DNA of 64,000 nt from Stenotrophomonas raiganjensis (SeqCode) (GTDB taxonomy: Bacteria; Pseudomonadota; Gammaproteobacteria; Xanthomonadales; Xanthomonadaceae). The notes under the pieces are model-generated. The model saw only the letters and a list, made by a program, of their open reading frames with translations. It was not told where the DNA came from and made no database searches. The stretch is taken from NCBI RefSeq assembly GCF_030658505.1, contig NZ_JAUTXR010000178.1, forward strand, positions 36,117 to 100,116. Direction: 5' to 3'. Made by a program: the position numbers and the translations under genes. Positions 42,598-52,112 of the stretch are shown here, piece by piece (within the stretch, counting starts at the first letter, position 1; each line of letters starts with the position of its first letter).

Positions 42598-42820
42598 CGC
42601 CCTTCCTGCCAGCCCGCCACAACACGAGACTGGCCCCACCGATACAGGACAGCGTGAACACGAGCAGGGCGATGGCACTGCCCTGCAGGACCGGCAGCAA
42701 CGCCTGCGCGTGCAGATCGTCGCGCAGTTCTTCCAGGCGCAGGCTGGCGGCCAGGGCCAGGCACCAGCCGACCAGCGCCGGAGCGAAGGCACGCACCGTC
42801 ATCGGGTTCCACACATTCAC
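42590..42820 (-). CDS. Small two-helix membrane protein
   Basis: A 76-residue protein with a GTG start. Residues 13-27 and 48-69 are hydrophobic, so it probably forms a membrane hairpin, with a charged loop RLEELRDDLHAQ between. I cannot assign a family. AGGTGAT lies upstream. Possible but not certain. Confidence 0.5.
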   Translation of the reverse strand: MNVWNPMTVRAFAPALVGWCLALAASLRLEELRDDLHAQALLPVLQGSAIALLVFTLSCIGGASLVLWRAGRKGAG

Positions 42821-42882
42821 GGGATCACCTGTACAGGAGGAGGTGCGCGCAGTATTCGCGCCCGTCCTCTCACAGGCTGAGA

Positions 42883-45072
42883 TCAGCCCTCGGTGGTATC
42901 GGCGTCATCGCCGGGCAGCTCGCTGGCCTCACCCTGCACCTGCACGTTGTTGCGCCCCAGCGCCTTGGCCCGGTAGCACTGGGCATCGGCGGCGGCCACG
43001 GCCTGATCGACGCTCATTCCGCTGGCCAGCGGTGCAATGCCGATGCTGGCGCCGACCCGCAGGCGATCCTGGTCCCACGGAATCGAAAGGGATGCCAGCG
43101 TGTGCAGCAGCTCAGCGCCGATGCGGGCAGCGCGGCGCGGCGTGCACCCCGACAGGATCACCGCGAACTCGTCGCCGCCCAGCCGCGCCACCACGTCCGA
43201 ATCACGCACGCCATGACGCAGCACGCTGGCCACCGCCCATAGCACGGCATCGCCGGCCAGGTGGCCCCAGGTGTCGTTGACCGGCTTGAAGCGATCCAGA
43301 TCGATGTACATCAGCGAGGCCGCCTGGCCGGTGCGCTCGACGCGGGTGATCGCCTGCTGCAGGTGCACCTCGAAGCCGCGGCGGTTGCTCAGCTCGGTCA
43401 GCGGATCGATCTCGGCCAGGTGACGCGCCTCGCGCTGGCGCGCGCGCTGCTGGGTGTCATCGCGCAGCACCCACACTGCGCCGCGCACATGGCCTTCGTC
43501 ATCGCGCAGCCAGGCTCGGGTCAGGTCCACCGGCACCGTCGCGGTGCCCAGCCGCAGCAGCAGGTCGGCATGCAGGTCCACCGCGTTGCTTTCCGGGTCC
43601 AGCAGCACCGACACATCCAGTACCGAGCCCGGTGCGTATTCGGTGGTCAGTGCCAGCACGTCCTGCACGTTGTGTCCGGCCAGCGACAACGCGCCATCAC
43701 CGGCCAGGGTGCGTACCGCCGCTGCATTGGCGTAGTCGATGCGGCCATCGAGATTGACGCTGAGTACCAGATCGGCCACGGCATCCAGGGTGATGCGGCT
43801 GCGCTGTTCGCTCTCGAACAGGCGCTGCTCGCTGCTGCGCTGGGCGGTGATGTCCTGGATCTGCGACACGAAATGCAGCGGCTGGCCATGTTCGCTGCGC
43901 ACCAGCGAGACCGGCAGCCGCGCCCAGATCACGCGGCCGTCGCGATCGAGGTAGCGCTTTTCCAGGTGGTAGTGGCTGCGCCGCCCGGCCAGCAGGTCCT
44001 GCACCAGGGCCAGATCGGTCTGCAGGTCATCAGGATGGGTCAACCGCTGGAAATCCACCTGCAGCAGTTCCTCGCGCGGATAGCCCAGGATCCGGCACAG
44101 CGCGTCGTTGACGTCCAGCCAGCGGCCTTCCAGCGACACCAGCGCCATGCCCAACGCCGCCGACGTGAATGCGCCGGCGAACTTCTCCGCCGACAAACGT
44201 GCCTCGGCCCGTGCCTGCAGGATCTCGGTGATGTCGATGGCCATGCCGACGTAGCCGATGCGTGCGCCATCGGCGCCCTCCATGCGGCTGATCGACAGGC
44301 GCACCTGGCGCGACTGGCCATCCTTGCGCAGCAGCGTCCATTGCCGCGAATAGGTCTGCCCGTCGGCACGCGCGCTCAGCGCCTCGAACACGCCAGGAAG
44401 ATGGCCATCGGCATCGGCCAGCGGCTGCAGCCACGCCTTCAGTTCAGCCGGGTCGTGGAAGGCATCGAGGCGGCGCTGGCCGACCACTTCCGACGCGGCG
44501 TAGCCGAGCAGGCGCTGCGCACCGGTATTGAACAGGGTGATGGTTCCGTCGGTATCGGTGGCGATCACCGCCACCTCATCGGACGCATCGACCACCGCCT
44601 GCAGGCGCTGGCGAGTCTCGGCCGCATCCTGGCGGGCCTGCTGCAGCTCAGTGACGTCGGCATGCGCCCCAGCCATCCACAGCGGCCTGCCCTGCCCGTC
44701 CCACTCGAACACCCGGCCACGGTCCTGGACCCAGATCCACTGGCCGTTCTTGTGCCGCATGCGCAGCAGGCAGGCATAGTTGTCGGTGCGTCCCTCGAAG
44801 TGTTCATCCAGCGCCGCATCGGACAATGCGATGTCATCCGGATGTACCAGCGTCAGGAAGGTTTTCTGGCAGATCGGCTCCAGCTCTTCCAGCCGGTAGC
44901 CCACGATCTCGGCCCAGCGCGCGTTGACCCGCATCTCGCCGGTCTGCACATTCCACTCCCAGGTGCCCGCAGCGGTGCCATCGATGATCATCGCCAGCCG
45001 GCGCCGCTCTTCGGCCAACTCCTGCAGGCGCCGCTCGAGCAGCCCGTTGCCGTTGTTTCCCTGGCCCGCCAT
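42883..45072 (-). CDS. Multi-PAS diguanylate cyclase
   Basis: A 729-residue soluble protein: four PAS-type domains (about 30-150, 152-275, 277-400, 405-530), and a GGDEF domain with GGDEF at 632-636 (ARLGGDEFAVIL) and an I-site RDSD five residues earlier. It should synthesise c-di-GMP in response to up to four ligands or redox states. There is no EAL domain. The frame is open to 45258, but the ATG at 45072 starts the first PAS-preceding helix. Confidence 0.87.
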   Translation of the reverse strand: MAGQGNNGNGLLERRLQELAEERRRLAMIIDGTAAGTWEWNVQTGEMRVNARWAEIVGYRLEELEPICQKTFLTLVHPDDIALSDAALDEHFEGRTDNYACLLRMRHKNGQWIWVQDRGRVFEWDGQGRPLWMAGAHADVTELQQARQDAAETRQRLQAVVDASDEVAVIATDTDGTITLFNTGAQRLLGYAASEVVGQRRLDAFHDPAELKAWLQPLADADGHLPGVFEALSARADGQTYSRQWTLLRKDGQSRQVRLSISRMEGADGARIGYVGMAIDITEILQARAEARLSAEKFAGAFTSAALGMALVSLEGRWLDVNDALCRILGYPREELLQVDFQRLTHPDDLQTDLALVQDLLAGRRSHYHLEKRYLDRDGRVIWARLPVSLVRSEHGQPLHFVSQIQDITAQRSSEQRLFESEQRSRITLDAVADLVLSVNLDGRIDYANAAAVRTLAGDGALSLAGHNVQDVLALTTEYAPGSVLDVSVLLDPESNAVDLHADLLLRLGTATVPVDLTRAWLRDDEGHVRGAVWVLRDDTQQRARQREARHLAEIDPLTELSNRRGFEVHLQQAITRVERTGQAASLMYIDLDRFKPVNDTWGHLAGDAVLWAVASVLRHGVRDSDVVARLGGDEFAVILSGCTPRRAARIGAELLHTLASLSIPWDQDRLRVGASIGIAPLASGMSVDQAVAAADAQCYRAKALGRNNVQVQGEASELPGDDADTTEG

Positions 45073-45279
45073 CAATCCGTTCCCCGGCCCGCACAGGCGA
45101 GCACCTGCCGCAGCGAAGCGCTGCAGCCTGCAACGAAAACGGCGGGTCGTGCTGGCGTCATGGCCCTCCCCAGCGACAGCGGGGTGGCCGAACGCCCCCC
45201 TCAGGCGCAAGTGTGCGCAATCACGGGGAAAACCGACAAGTCCCCCGCCCCGGATCAACCGTGACGGGGGGCACGCTCC

Positions 45280-47667
45280 TCAGCTGCGCTTGGCCCGGGC
45301 GAAGGCCTCGGCCAAGGCGTTGTTGGCCGGCGGCGCCGACTGGGCGGATCGTCCGCTGTTGCCCTGGCCACGGTTCGGCCCGCGGCTCTGCCCGCCTGCG
45401 TCACGGCGCGGACCCTGGCCCTGGCCGCGCTCCTCGCGCTGGCCCGGGCGGCTGGTGGCCTGCCCCGGGGTGTCGTCCAGGCGCCGGGTCAGGGCGATGC
45501 GCTTGCGCGGTACGTCCACTTCCAGCACCTTCACCTTGACGATGTCGCCAGCCTTGACCACGTCGCGCGGGTCCTTCACGAAGGTGTCGGACAGCGCCGA
45601 AATGTGGATCAGGCCGTCCTGGTGCACGCCGATATCGACGAAAGCACCGAACGCAGCCACGTTGCTCACCACCCCCTCCAGCACCATGCCTTCGCGCAGG
45701 TCCTTGATGTCCTCGACGCCCTCGGCGAAGCGTGCGGCCTTGAACTCCGGGCGCGGGTCGCGGCCCGGCTTTTCAAGTTCCTTGAGGATGTCGCGCACGG
45801 TCGGCACGCCGAAGGTGTCATCGGTGAACTGCTCAGCCTTGAGTCCGCGCAGGAAGCTGCCATCGCCGATCAGCGCCTTGATCGGGCGCGCGGTGCTGGC
45901 GACGATGCGCTCCACCACCGGGTAGGCTTCCGGGTGCACCGCCGAGGCGTCCAGTGGCTGGTCACCATCGGCAATGCGCAGGAAGCCGGCACACTGCTCG
46001 AAGGTCTTCTCGCCCAGGCGCGCGACCTTCAGCAGGTCTTTGCGGCGCTTGAACGGGCCGTTGTCGTCACGGTGGCGCACGATGTTCTCGGCCACCGTGG
46101 CCGACAGGCCGGAGACCCGCGACAGCAGCGCGGCCGATGCGGTGTTCACGTAGACACCCACGGCGTTCACGCAGTCCTCCACGCGCGCGTCCAGCGCCCG
46201 GGCCAGCCGGTACTGGTCCACATCGTGCTGGTACTGGCCGACACCGATCGCCTTGGGTTCGATCTTGACCAGTTCGGCCAGCGGATCCTGCAGGCGGCGC
46301 GCGATCGACACCGCGCCACGCAGCGACACGTCCAGGCCCGGGAACTCCTTGGCCGCAAACTCGGACGCCGAGTACACCGACGCGCCGGCCTCGCTGACCA
46401 CCACCTTCTGCAGCTTCGGATTGGCGACCGCCTTGATCGCCTCGCCGGCCAGCTTGTCGGTTTCGCGGCTGGCGGTGCCGTTGCCGATCGCGATCAGTTC
46501 CACGTTGTGCCTGGCGCACAGCTGCTTGATCGTCTGCAGCGACTGATCCCACTGGCGCCGGGGCTCATGCGGGTAGATGGTGTCGGTGGCGACCAGCTTG
46601 CCGGTGGCATCGACCACGGCGATCTTGCAGCCGGTGCGGATGCCCGGGTCCAGGCCAAGCACGGTCTTCGGGCCGGCCGGTGCGGCCAGCAGCAGATCCT
46701 TCAGGTTGTCGCCGAACACGGCGATGGCTTCGGCCTCCGCCTTCTCACGGGCCTGGTTGAACAGGTCCAGCAGCAGATGGGTGTGCAGCTTGGCGCGCCA
46801 GGTCAGGCGGCAGGCGTCCAGCAGCCAGCGATCGGCGGCACGCCCTTGGTCGGCAATGCCGGCCCTGCGCGCCACGCGTCCTTCGGCGTACTGGTGACCG
46901 GCCTCGGCATCGCTGCCCGGGTCCAGCTCCAGGAACAGGATTTCCTCACGGCGCGCACGGAACAGCGCCAGCAGCCGGTGCGAGGGGATCTTCGCCAGCG
47001 ATTCGGCGTGCTCGAAATAGTCGCGGTACTTGGCGCCTTCGGTTTCCTTGCCCTCGGCCACACGGGCACGGATCACACCGGTGTCGCCCAACCAGCTGCG
47101 CAGCTCGCCGACCAGCGCGGCGTCTTCGCCCCAGCGCTCCATCAGGATCGCGCGCGCGCCTTCCAGCGCGGCCTTGGTGTCGGACACGCCCTTGCCGGCG
47201 TCGACGAATCCGGCAGCGAAGACCTGCGGGTCCTGCGTGGGGTCGGCCAGCAGGCCATCGGCCAGCGGTTCCAGCCCCGCCTCGCGGGCGATCTGCGCCC
47301 GGGTGCGGCGCTTGGGCTTGTACGGCAGGTACAGGTCTTCCAGCCGGCTCTTGGTATCGGCCGCCAGGATGTCGTTGCGCAGCTCGTCGCTCAGCTTGCA
47401 CTGCTCGCCGATGCTGGCCAGCACCGCAGCGCGACGGTCTTCCAGCTCGCGCAGGTAGGTCAGGCGCACTTCCAGGTTGCGCAGCTGGGTGTCATCCAGG
47501 CCACCGGTCACTTCCTTGCGGTAGCGCGCGATGAACGGGACGCTGGCGCCCTCGTCGAGCAGGCCGACGGCGGCGCGCACCTGGGCGGACTGGGCACCGA
47601 TCTCGTCGGCGATGGTCTGGGCGATCTGCTGGGCGAGCGCGCTCTGGGCGTTCTTGGCGTCGTGCAT
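45280..47667 (-). CDS. tex: RNA-binding transcriptional accessory protein Tex
   Basis: A 795-residue Tex/Spt6-like protein: HTH-rich N-terminal half ([20 protein letters not shown] is diagnostic), YqgF/RNase H-like and HhH domains, and an S1 domain near residues 640-710 ([21 protein letters not shown]). The tail is rich in Arg, Gly and Gln ([15 protein letters not shown]). It binds RNA and influences transcription and toxin expression. ATG 47667 is the start matching family length. Confidence 0.93.
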   Translation of the reverse strand: MHDAKNAQSALAQQIAQTIADEIGAQSAQVRAAVGLLDEGASVPFIARYRKEVTGGLDDTQLRNLEVRLTYLRELEDRRAAVLASIGEQCKLSDELRNDILAADTKSRLEDLYLPYKPKRRTRAQIAREAGLEPLADGLLADPTQDPQVFAAGFVDAGKGVSDTKAALEGARAILMERWGEDAALVGELRSWLGDTGVIRARVAEGKETEGAKYRDYFEHAESLAKIPSHRLLALFRARREEILFLELDPGSDAEAGHQYAEGRVARRAGIADQGRAADRWLLDACRLTWRAKLHTHLLLDLFNQAREKAEAEAIAVFGDNLKDLLLAAPAGPKTVLGLDPGIRTGCKIAVVDATGKLVATDTIYPHEPRRQWDQSLQTIKQLCARHNVELIAIGNGTASRETDKLAGEAIKAVANPKLQKVVVSEAGASVYSASEFAAKEFPGLDVSLRGAVSIARRLQDPLAELVKIEPKAIGVGQYQHDVDQYRLARALDARVEDCVNAVGVYVNTASAALLSRVSGLSATVAENIVRHRDDNGPFKRRKDLLKVARLGEKTFEQCAGFLRIADGDQPLDASAVHPEAYPVVERIVASTARPIKALIGDGSFLRGLKAEQFTDDTFGVPTVRDILKELEKPGRDPRPEFKAARFAEGVEDIKDLREGMVLEGVVSNVAAFGAFVDIGVHQDGLIHISALSDTFVKDPRDVVKAGDIVKVKVLEVDVPRKRIALTRRLDDTPGQATSRPGQREERGQGQGPRRDAGGQSRGPNRGQGNSGRSAQSAPPANNALAEAFARAKRS

Positions 47668-47871
47668 TGCTTCAGGTCTGTGCCGCATTACGGGAAGACC
47701 CCATTCTGGCAACCCACGACGGAGCCGGACAAGGCATTGACAGGGGGCGAGGTTCAGCGGCGAGGCCGGATGGGACGCCGGCATCCTGGCGAGAGGGGCC
47801 CGGACTGGCCCGGGGCTGGGATGCCGGCGCGGGCGCGCGATGGTGGGCGCGCCCTGCCGCGTGCTGCGAGG

Positions 47872-48087
47872 TCAGCGGTAGTGGCGTGCGGCGCGCTGCA
47901 TGACGATGTCGTCACGCATGCCTTCCAGCGCCATCAGGCGGACCTTGCCGACACCCTGCAGTTCCATGAACCGCTCCGTGTAGAACTCCGGCCCCAGCGC
48001 GGTGTCGGCGCGGGATTTGCTGAAGCCGTAGGGCACCACGCCCTTCTCGCCATCCTTGCTACCACCGACATAAAGAACGATTGCCAT
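47872..48087 (-). CDS. Small protein of unknown function
   Basis: A 71-residue protein starting MAIVLYVGGSKDGEKGVVPY; not a family I can name, but it has a strong ribosome site (GGAGGAA). It is soluble and has no cysteine. It lies 204 bases upstream of tex in the same direction. Confidence 0.65.
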   Translation of the reverse strand: MAIVLYVGGSKDGEKGVVPYGFSKSRADTALGPEFYTERFMELQGVGKVRLMALEGMRDDIVMQRAARHYR

Positions 48088-48283
48088 GTGATGTATTCCT
48101 CCAAATTGCTACTGCGTACTGCACTCGATGAGCGATGCTGCGAGCTCATCGAGGGAGAGCTTACCGCGTCGAACCTGACTGGAACGTCACGAAGGCTAAT
48201 GACGATCGGTTGCATGCAGATGACTGCGGGATCGCAGCAGAATGCTTACGGATCTTTAACTTCCGGCTAACGACTCGCGGGGA

Positions 48284-48817
48284 TTCCAGCCAACGGCGCA
48301 GCCCCTCGTGGGTGGTTTGGTTGGTCGCGGAAAGCCGGTTTCCCGGGGGCTGGCCGGGAGGGTGGGTAGGTCGGGGACGCCGCGAACCCGTCCCTGGGGG
48401 CTTGGCCGCGGCATCCATGCCGCGGACACCCCGCCCTACCCACCCTCCCGGCCGCTGACAGGTTCCTGATGCCTGCCTCCCCCACGGGAAAGAAAAAAGA
48501 AGATCAAAAGCAAAAACAGCTTGGCCGGCTGATTTGTTGCTTCCTGTAGAGCCAAGCCAAGCAAGCCATGCCCCGCTCGCGAGCAAGCGCAGCGCGCGAC
48601 CCGCTTCTGCTGTTCTATTTCTTCTCCGTGGCTGGACGCGCACGGAAACTGTCAGGGGCCGGGTGGGGTGGGTTCGCGGGACCGTTGGCGCCATGGATGG
48701 CGCCATCGAGCCCCCATGGATGGGTTTACGGCGTGTCCCGCGAACCCATCCCGCCCGGCCCAATCGCATGAAACGCATTCCGCGACCACCCACGAGGGGC
48801 TGCGCCGTTGGCTGGAA
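48284..48817. repeat. Large nested inverted repeat (two ~270-base copies, head to head)
   Basis: Outer arms of 32 identical bases lie at 48284-48315 and 48786-48817. Inside each copy is a GC-rich hairpin: 48352-48453 (18-base perfect arms GGCCGGGAGGGTGGGTAG) and 48656-48761 (27-base arms, 25 matches, starting GGGCCGGG). The hairpins are homologous to each other, and a purine-rich stretch (AAGAAAAAAGAAGA) follows in both. So it is one repeat family present twice in opposite orientation. It fills most of the 731-base gap between the 48087 start and the 48819 stop. No ORF in it looks coding. Confidence 0.8.
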
Positions 48818-48818
48818 A

Positions 48819-49271
48819 CTACGGCCACCAGCCGTGCCCGAACCGGGCAAAATGATCGGCCGCCCGCTCGAACGGATTGCGCGCACTTACCCCGCCACAC
48901 AGCAGGTACACCGGCAGGTACAACGGCCCCAGCACCATGTACTGGTACACGTGCGCGCGTTCGTGGTCGTCCAGCCGGATCAACGGCTCCACGCCCCACC
49001 CCGCCTGATGCGCATAGGTCCGGCAGCAGATGCCGAGGTCATGGCCGGTATGCAGGATCACGTTGCCCAGCGTGATCGCCCCGCCCGGCCCCCACGGCCA
49101 GCGGTCGAACACCAGCGCGCAGTCCCGCCCGCTCCAGCGCAGCGTCGCGCCGCCGAGCATGCCGGCCAGGCCGCCGATCAGGCCTAGCAGCGAATTGGGT
49201 GACGTCCACACCGCACCCAGCACCTGCAACGCGCGCAGCCAGATCGGACGGGATTCCGGCGCCGTCTTCAA
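48819..49271 (-). CDS. Hypothetical protein with HExxH motif
   Basis: A 150-residue protein beginning MKTAPESRPIW, with a hydrophobic segment near 20-40 and HERAH in DDHERAHVYQYM, followed by NPFERAADHFA, which could give the third zinc ligand. It may be a small metallopeptidase-like protein. TTG 49271 is preferred because it overlaps the PspC stop (ATTGA) and has GAGG upstream; a GTG at 49298 is the other choice. Confidence 0.55.
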   Translation of the reverse strand: MKTAPESRPIWLRALQVLGAVWTSPNSLLGLIGGLAGMLGGATLRWSGRDCALVFDRWPWGPGGAITLGNVILHTGHDLGICCRTYAHQAGWGVEPLIRLDDHERAHVYQYMVLGPLYLPVYLLCGGVSARNPFERAADHFARFGHGWWP

Positions 49272-49471
49272 TCGGCCTCGTTCGGCATCAGCAGCCACAG
49301 GATCAGGTAGACCAGGACGCCGGGAAAGGCAGCAGAGGCCAGCGACAGCAGCACGTAGATCACCCGCAGCAACGTGGCATTCCAGCCGAAGCGATGGGCA
49401 ATGCCGCCCATCACGCCGGCAATCATGCGGTCGTTCAGTGAACGCGACAGCGTCTTGGGCGTGGTGTTCAT
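49268..49471 (-). CDS. PspC-domain membrane protein
   Basis: A 67-residue PspC-family protein: an N-terminal RSLNDRMIAGVMGGIAHRFG signature and one transmembrane helix at about 36-60, ending LWLLMPNEAD. PspC proteins sense envelope stress or act as toxins at the inner membrane. AGGAG precedes the ATG. The next gene's start overlaps its stop. Confidence 0.85.
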   Translation of the reverse strand: MNTTPKTLSRSLNDRMIAGVMGGIAHRFGWNATLLRVIYVLLSLASAAFPGVLVYLILWLLMPNEAD

Positions 49472-49499
49472 GGCGGGGTCTCCTGGGAATGCGCAGCGG

Positions 49500-49523
49500 C
49501 AGTCGAGCCTGGCTCGACTCTAC
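49500..49523 (-). repeat. GTAG palindrome of the GTCGAGC type
   Basis: GTAGAGTCGAGC-CAG-GCTCGACTG on the minus strand, between the PspC and DUF5329 genes. Confidence 0.8.
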
Positions 49524-49535
49524 ATGGGGCCGTGT

Positions 49536-49913
49536 CTACGGCGTGCGGTGGCGCAGGGCCTGCAGGCGTGCACCGAACCAGGCCGCTGCCGCCTGTTCGG
49601 GCTGGCCAGGGCACTGGATGCGGTAGGGCTTGCCGCTCATGCTGCTCTGGCTGGCGGCGCGCTCGATGAACTGCTCGGCGCTGTCCACCATGTCCTTCTT
49701 CAGCAGGTAGTCGTACTTGCGCTGCAGATGCGCGCGCGCGTCGCTGCCGTCGTACCAGTTGCCATTGCGCTGGAAGCGGCATTGGGAACCGTCCAGGCTT
49801 GAGATCAGCTGCGCGATCTCGCGCCGTGCGTCCGCACTGGGCGCGGCCTGGGCCGCAGGTGCTGCCAGCAGCAGCGTAGCAAGCAGCATCGAAAGCCTTT
49901 GCGACATCATCAT
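49536..49913 (-). CDS. DUF5329-family exported protein
   Basis: A 125-residue protein with a signal peptide (1-23, AQA) and the DUF5329 pattern REIAQLISSLDGSQCRFQRN with two cysteines. Periplasmic, function unknown. M1 is followed by two further Met codons; the first was used. Confidence 0.75.
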   Translation of the reverse strand: MMMSQRLSMLLATLLLAAPAAQAAPSADARREIAQLISSLDGSQCRFQRNGNWYDGSDARAHLQRKYDYLLKKDMVDSAEQFIERAASQSSMSGKPYRIQCPGQPEQAAAAWFGARLQALRHRTP

Positions 49914-49921
49914 TCTCCAGG

Positions 49922-49942
49922 CAGTCGAGCATGGCTCGACGC
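49922..49942. repeat. Truncated GTCGAGC palindrome
   Basis: CAGTCGAGC-AT-GGCTCGACGC; the GTAG/CTAC head is missing. It lies between the DUF5329 start and the phaC stop. Confidence 0.65.
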
Positions 49943-49961
49943 AAAAAATACGAAGCAGACC

Positions 49962-51029
49962 TTATGCGTCGCGTGCCTTCAGCCAGCCGTCGATCGTCGC
50001 GGGGACTTCGCGCTGTGCGCGTCCGGACACGTAAATACCAATATGGCCACCGCGGAAACTGGACTCGGTGTAGTCCTCAGTACCCAGCCGCCCACGCATC
50101 GCGCGCGAGGCATCCGGCGGCACCAGGTGGTCCTGCTCGGCATAGATGTTCAGCACCGGCAGGGTCACCTGCGACAGGTCCACCGCCTCTTCGCCGATCC
50201 GCACCGTGCCCTTCACCAGCCCGTTACCCTGGTAGAACTGCTTGATGAAGTCACGGAACGCTTCGCCCGCCAGGTCCGGCGAATCGAAGATCCATTTCTC
50301 CATGCGCAGGAAATCCTCCAGCGCGGCCTTGTCATCCAGGATGTCGAGCAGGCCGACGTACTTCTGCACGTTCAGCCGGAACGGCTTGAGCATCAGGTAG
50401 CTGGCATTCATCAGGTCGGCCGGGATATTGCCCAGCGTGTCCACCAGCAGGTCCACGTCCACCTGCCGCGCCCAGTGCGAGAGCATGTTGTCGGCGGTCT
50501 GGAAGTCGACCGGGGTGACCATGGTGATCAGCTTGCCCAGCTTGTGCCGCCGCAGCGCGGCATAGCACAGCGCGAACACGCCACCCTGGCAGATGCCCAG
50601 CAGGTCGACCGCGCCACCGCTGCGCGCGCGCAGCGCATCCACCGCGCCATCGATGTAGCGCAGCAGGTAGTCCTCCAGGGTCTGGAAGCGCTCGGAGCGG
50701 TCCGGGTAGCCCCAGTCCAGCACGTAGACGTCCTGGCCCAGTGCCAGCAGCTTCTGTACCAGCGAACGGTCGGCCTGCAGGTCGACCATGTACGGTCGGT
50801 TGACCAGCGCGTAGACGATCAGCAGCGGCGTGCGCCGGGTCGGTGCCTGCTCGCCGACAAAGCGGTACAGCACCACCTTGCCGTCGCGCCAGACTTCCTC
50901 GCGGGCGGTCACGCCATAGTCCACGTCTTCCACCTGCGGCAGCAGCTTCAGCCCTTCCATCAGCTTGCGCTGCATGGCCAGGGTTTCCTGCATCAGGTCA
51001 TCGGCGTTGAAGCCCAGGGGTCCTTTCAT
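49962..51029 (-). CDS. phaC: Class III PHA synthase subunit PhaC
   Basis: A 355-residue alpha/beta hydrolase, the length of class III PhaC. The lipase-like box is LLGICQGG with nucleophile Cys147; the Asp and His partners are in AEQDHLVPPDAS and RGGHIGIYVSG. Together with PhaE it polymerises hydroxyacyl-CoA into polyester granules. Its ATG overlaps the PhaE stop (ATGA). Confidence 0.92.
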   Translation of the reverse strand: MKGPLGFNADDLMQETLAMQRKLMEGLKLLPQVEDVDYGVTAREEVWRDGKVVLYRFVGEQAPTRRTPLLIVYALVNRPYMVDLQADRSLVQKLLALGQDVYVLDWGYPDRSERFQTLEDYLLRYIDGAVDALRARSGGAVDLLGICQGGVFALCYAALRRHKLGKLITMVTPVDFQTADNMLSHWARQVDVDLLVDTLGNIPADLMNASYLMLKPFRLNVQKYVGLLDILDDKAALEDFLRMEKWIFDSPDLAGEAFRDFIKQFYQGNGLVKGTVRIGEEAVDLSQVTLPVLNIYAEQDHLVPPDASRAMRGRLGTEDYTESSFRGGHIGIYVSGRAQREVPATIDGWLKARDA

Positions 51030-52090
51030 CGATCACGTGCCCGTGCGGTGGTACGGCCAGCCGCCTTCTTTGCAGGCACCTTTTTCGCGGCCGCTTTTTT
51101 CACCGGCGCGGCCTTCCTTGTAGCCTTGCGCGCCACCGGCTTCACCTTCGCCGGCGCCGGCTGTGACACCGGATCCACCGAATCGGTGCCAGCCAGCACC
51201 GACACCTGCGCCTGCAGGCGGCGCAGGCTGCGCTCCAGCTCCGCAATGCGGCGGTGCGCGGCGTCCATCTCGCTTCGGGTCGGCAAGCCGATCCGTTCGC
51301 TCATCTGTTCCACCTCGCGCTGCAGGCCGGCGCGCAGGCGCATCTGTGCGTTGCCCAGCGAGGCATACACCTGCTGGAACGGCTCGGACATCGCGACCTT
51401 GGCGTAGGCCTCTTCGGCCACTTCGATCCACAGGTCGAACATCGCGCGGGCGCTGGTCAGCTGGCTGCCGGGCTGCTCGTGCTCGGCCAGGCGCTGCTCG
51501 AACAGCGCAAAGGCCTCATCCAGTGCCTGCTTGATCTGATCGACATAGGCCCGCGAATGCTGCTGGTACTCCTCCTGCGCACGCAGCAGGGCCTGCCAGC
51601 GCGCCTGGTGTTCGCGGCCGGGCCCGAACGCCGGGCTCTGCAGCCACGGACCGGCCTGCAGCTGGAACTGCTGCAGCCACGCAGCGAATTCGGGAACCGC
51701 AGCGCCGGCCTGGGTGCTGCCCCGCGCCCCCTGCAGCATCCACTGCAGCATGCCGTCGCCCTGCCCCTGCACCGCCTCGCGCCAGGCCTGGGCCACATCG
51801 GCACTGCTGGCGTCGCGGCCGGCAAACCGTGCGGCGACTTCCTGCATGGTGCCGTACCAGCTGCCCGCCTGTTCGCGGAACCGGCGCACGGCATCTTCCG
51901 GCGCCCCAGGCGCCTGTTCGGGCAGCAGCTGGCCCCACCAGTCGAACAACCGCTGCCAGCTGCCAGGGTCGTCACCGGCCGCTGCACCGGGCGTGGTCGC
52001 ATGGCGCAGGGCATCGCCCCAGGCACCGAAGTACTGCCGGGCAAGGGTCTCGAAATCGCTGCTGCCGGCGTCGTGGGCCGAGCTGGTCAT
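51026..52090 (-). CDS. phaE: Class III PHA synthase subunit PhaE with basic tail
   Basis: A 354-residue PhaE protein, largely helical, with the typical QRLAEHEQPGSQLTSARAMF and SEPFQQVYASLGNAQMRLRA. The last 40 or so residues are Lys/Ala/Pro-rich (KAAPVKKAAAKKVPAKKAAG), like histone H1 or PhaF tails, which could bind DNA or RNA. GGAGG precedes ATG 52090. It is coupled to phaC. Confidence 0.9.
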   Translation of the reverse strand: MTSSAHDAGSSDFETLARQYFGAWGDALRHATTPGAAAGDDPGSWQRLFDWWGQLLPEQAPGAPEDAVRRFREQAGSWYGTMQEVAARFAGRDASSADVAQAWREAVQGQGDGMLQWMLQGARGSTQAGAAVPEFAAWLQQFQLQAGPWLQSPAFGPGREHQARWQALLRAQEEYQQHSRAYVDQIKQALDEAFALFEQRLAEHEQPGSQLTSARAMFDLWIEVAEEAYAKVAMSEPFQQVYASLGNAQMRLRAGLQREVEQMSERIGLPTRSEMDAAHRRIAELERSLRRLQAQVSVLAGTDSVDPVSQPAPAKVKPVARKATRKAAPVKKAAAKKVPAKKAAGRTTARARDR

Positions 52091-52112
52091 CGCAGGCCTC
52101 CGCAGGGCTGGC

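Noticed and set aside
45604..48270. An 888-codon open frame antisense to tex
   Set aside because: No known domain, and its sequence mirrors tex codons; tex on the other strand is unambiguous. The same applies to long frames opposite dnaE2 and ppsA.
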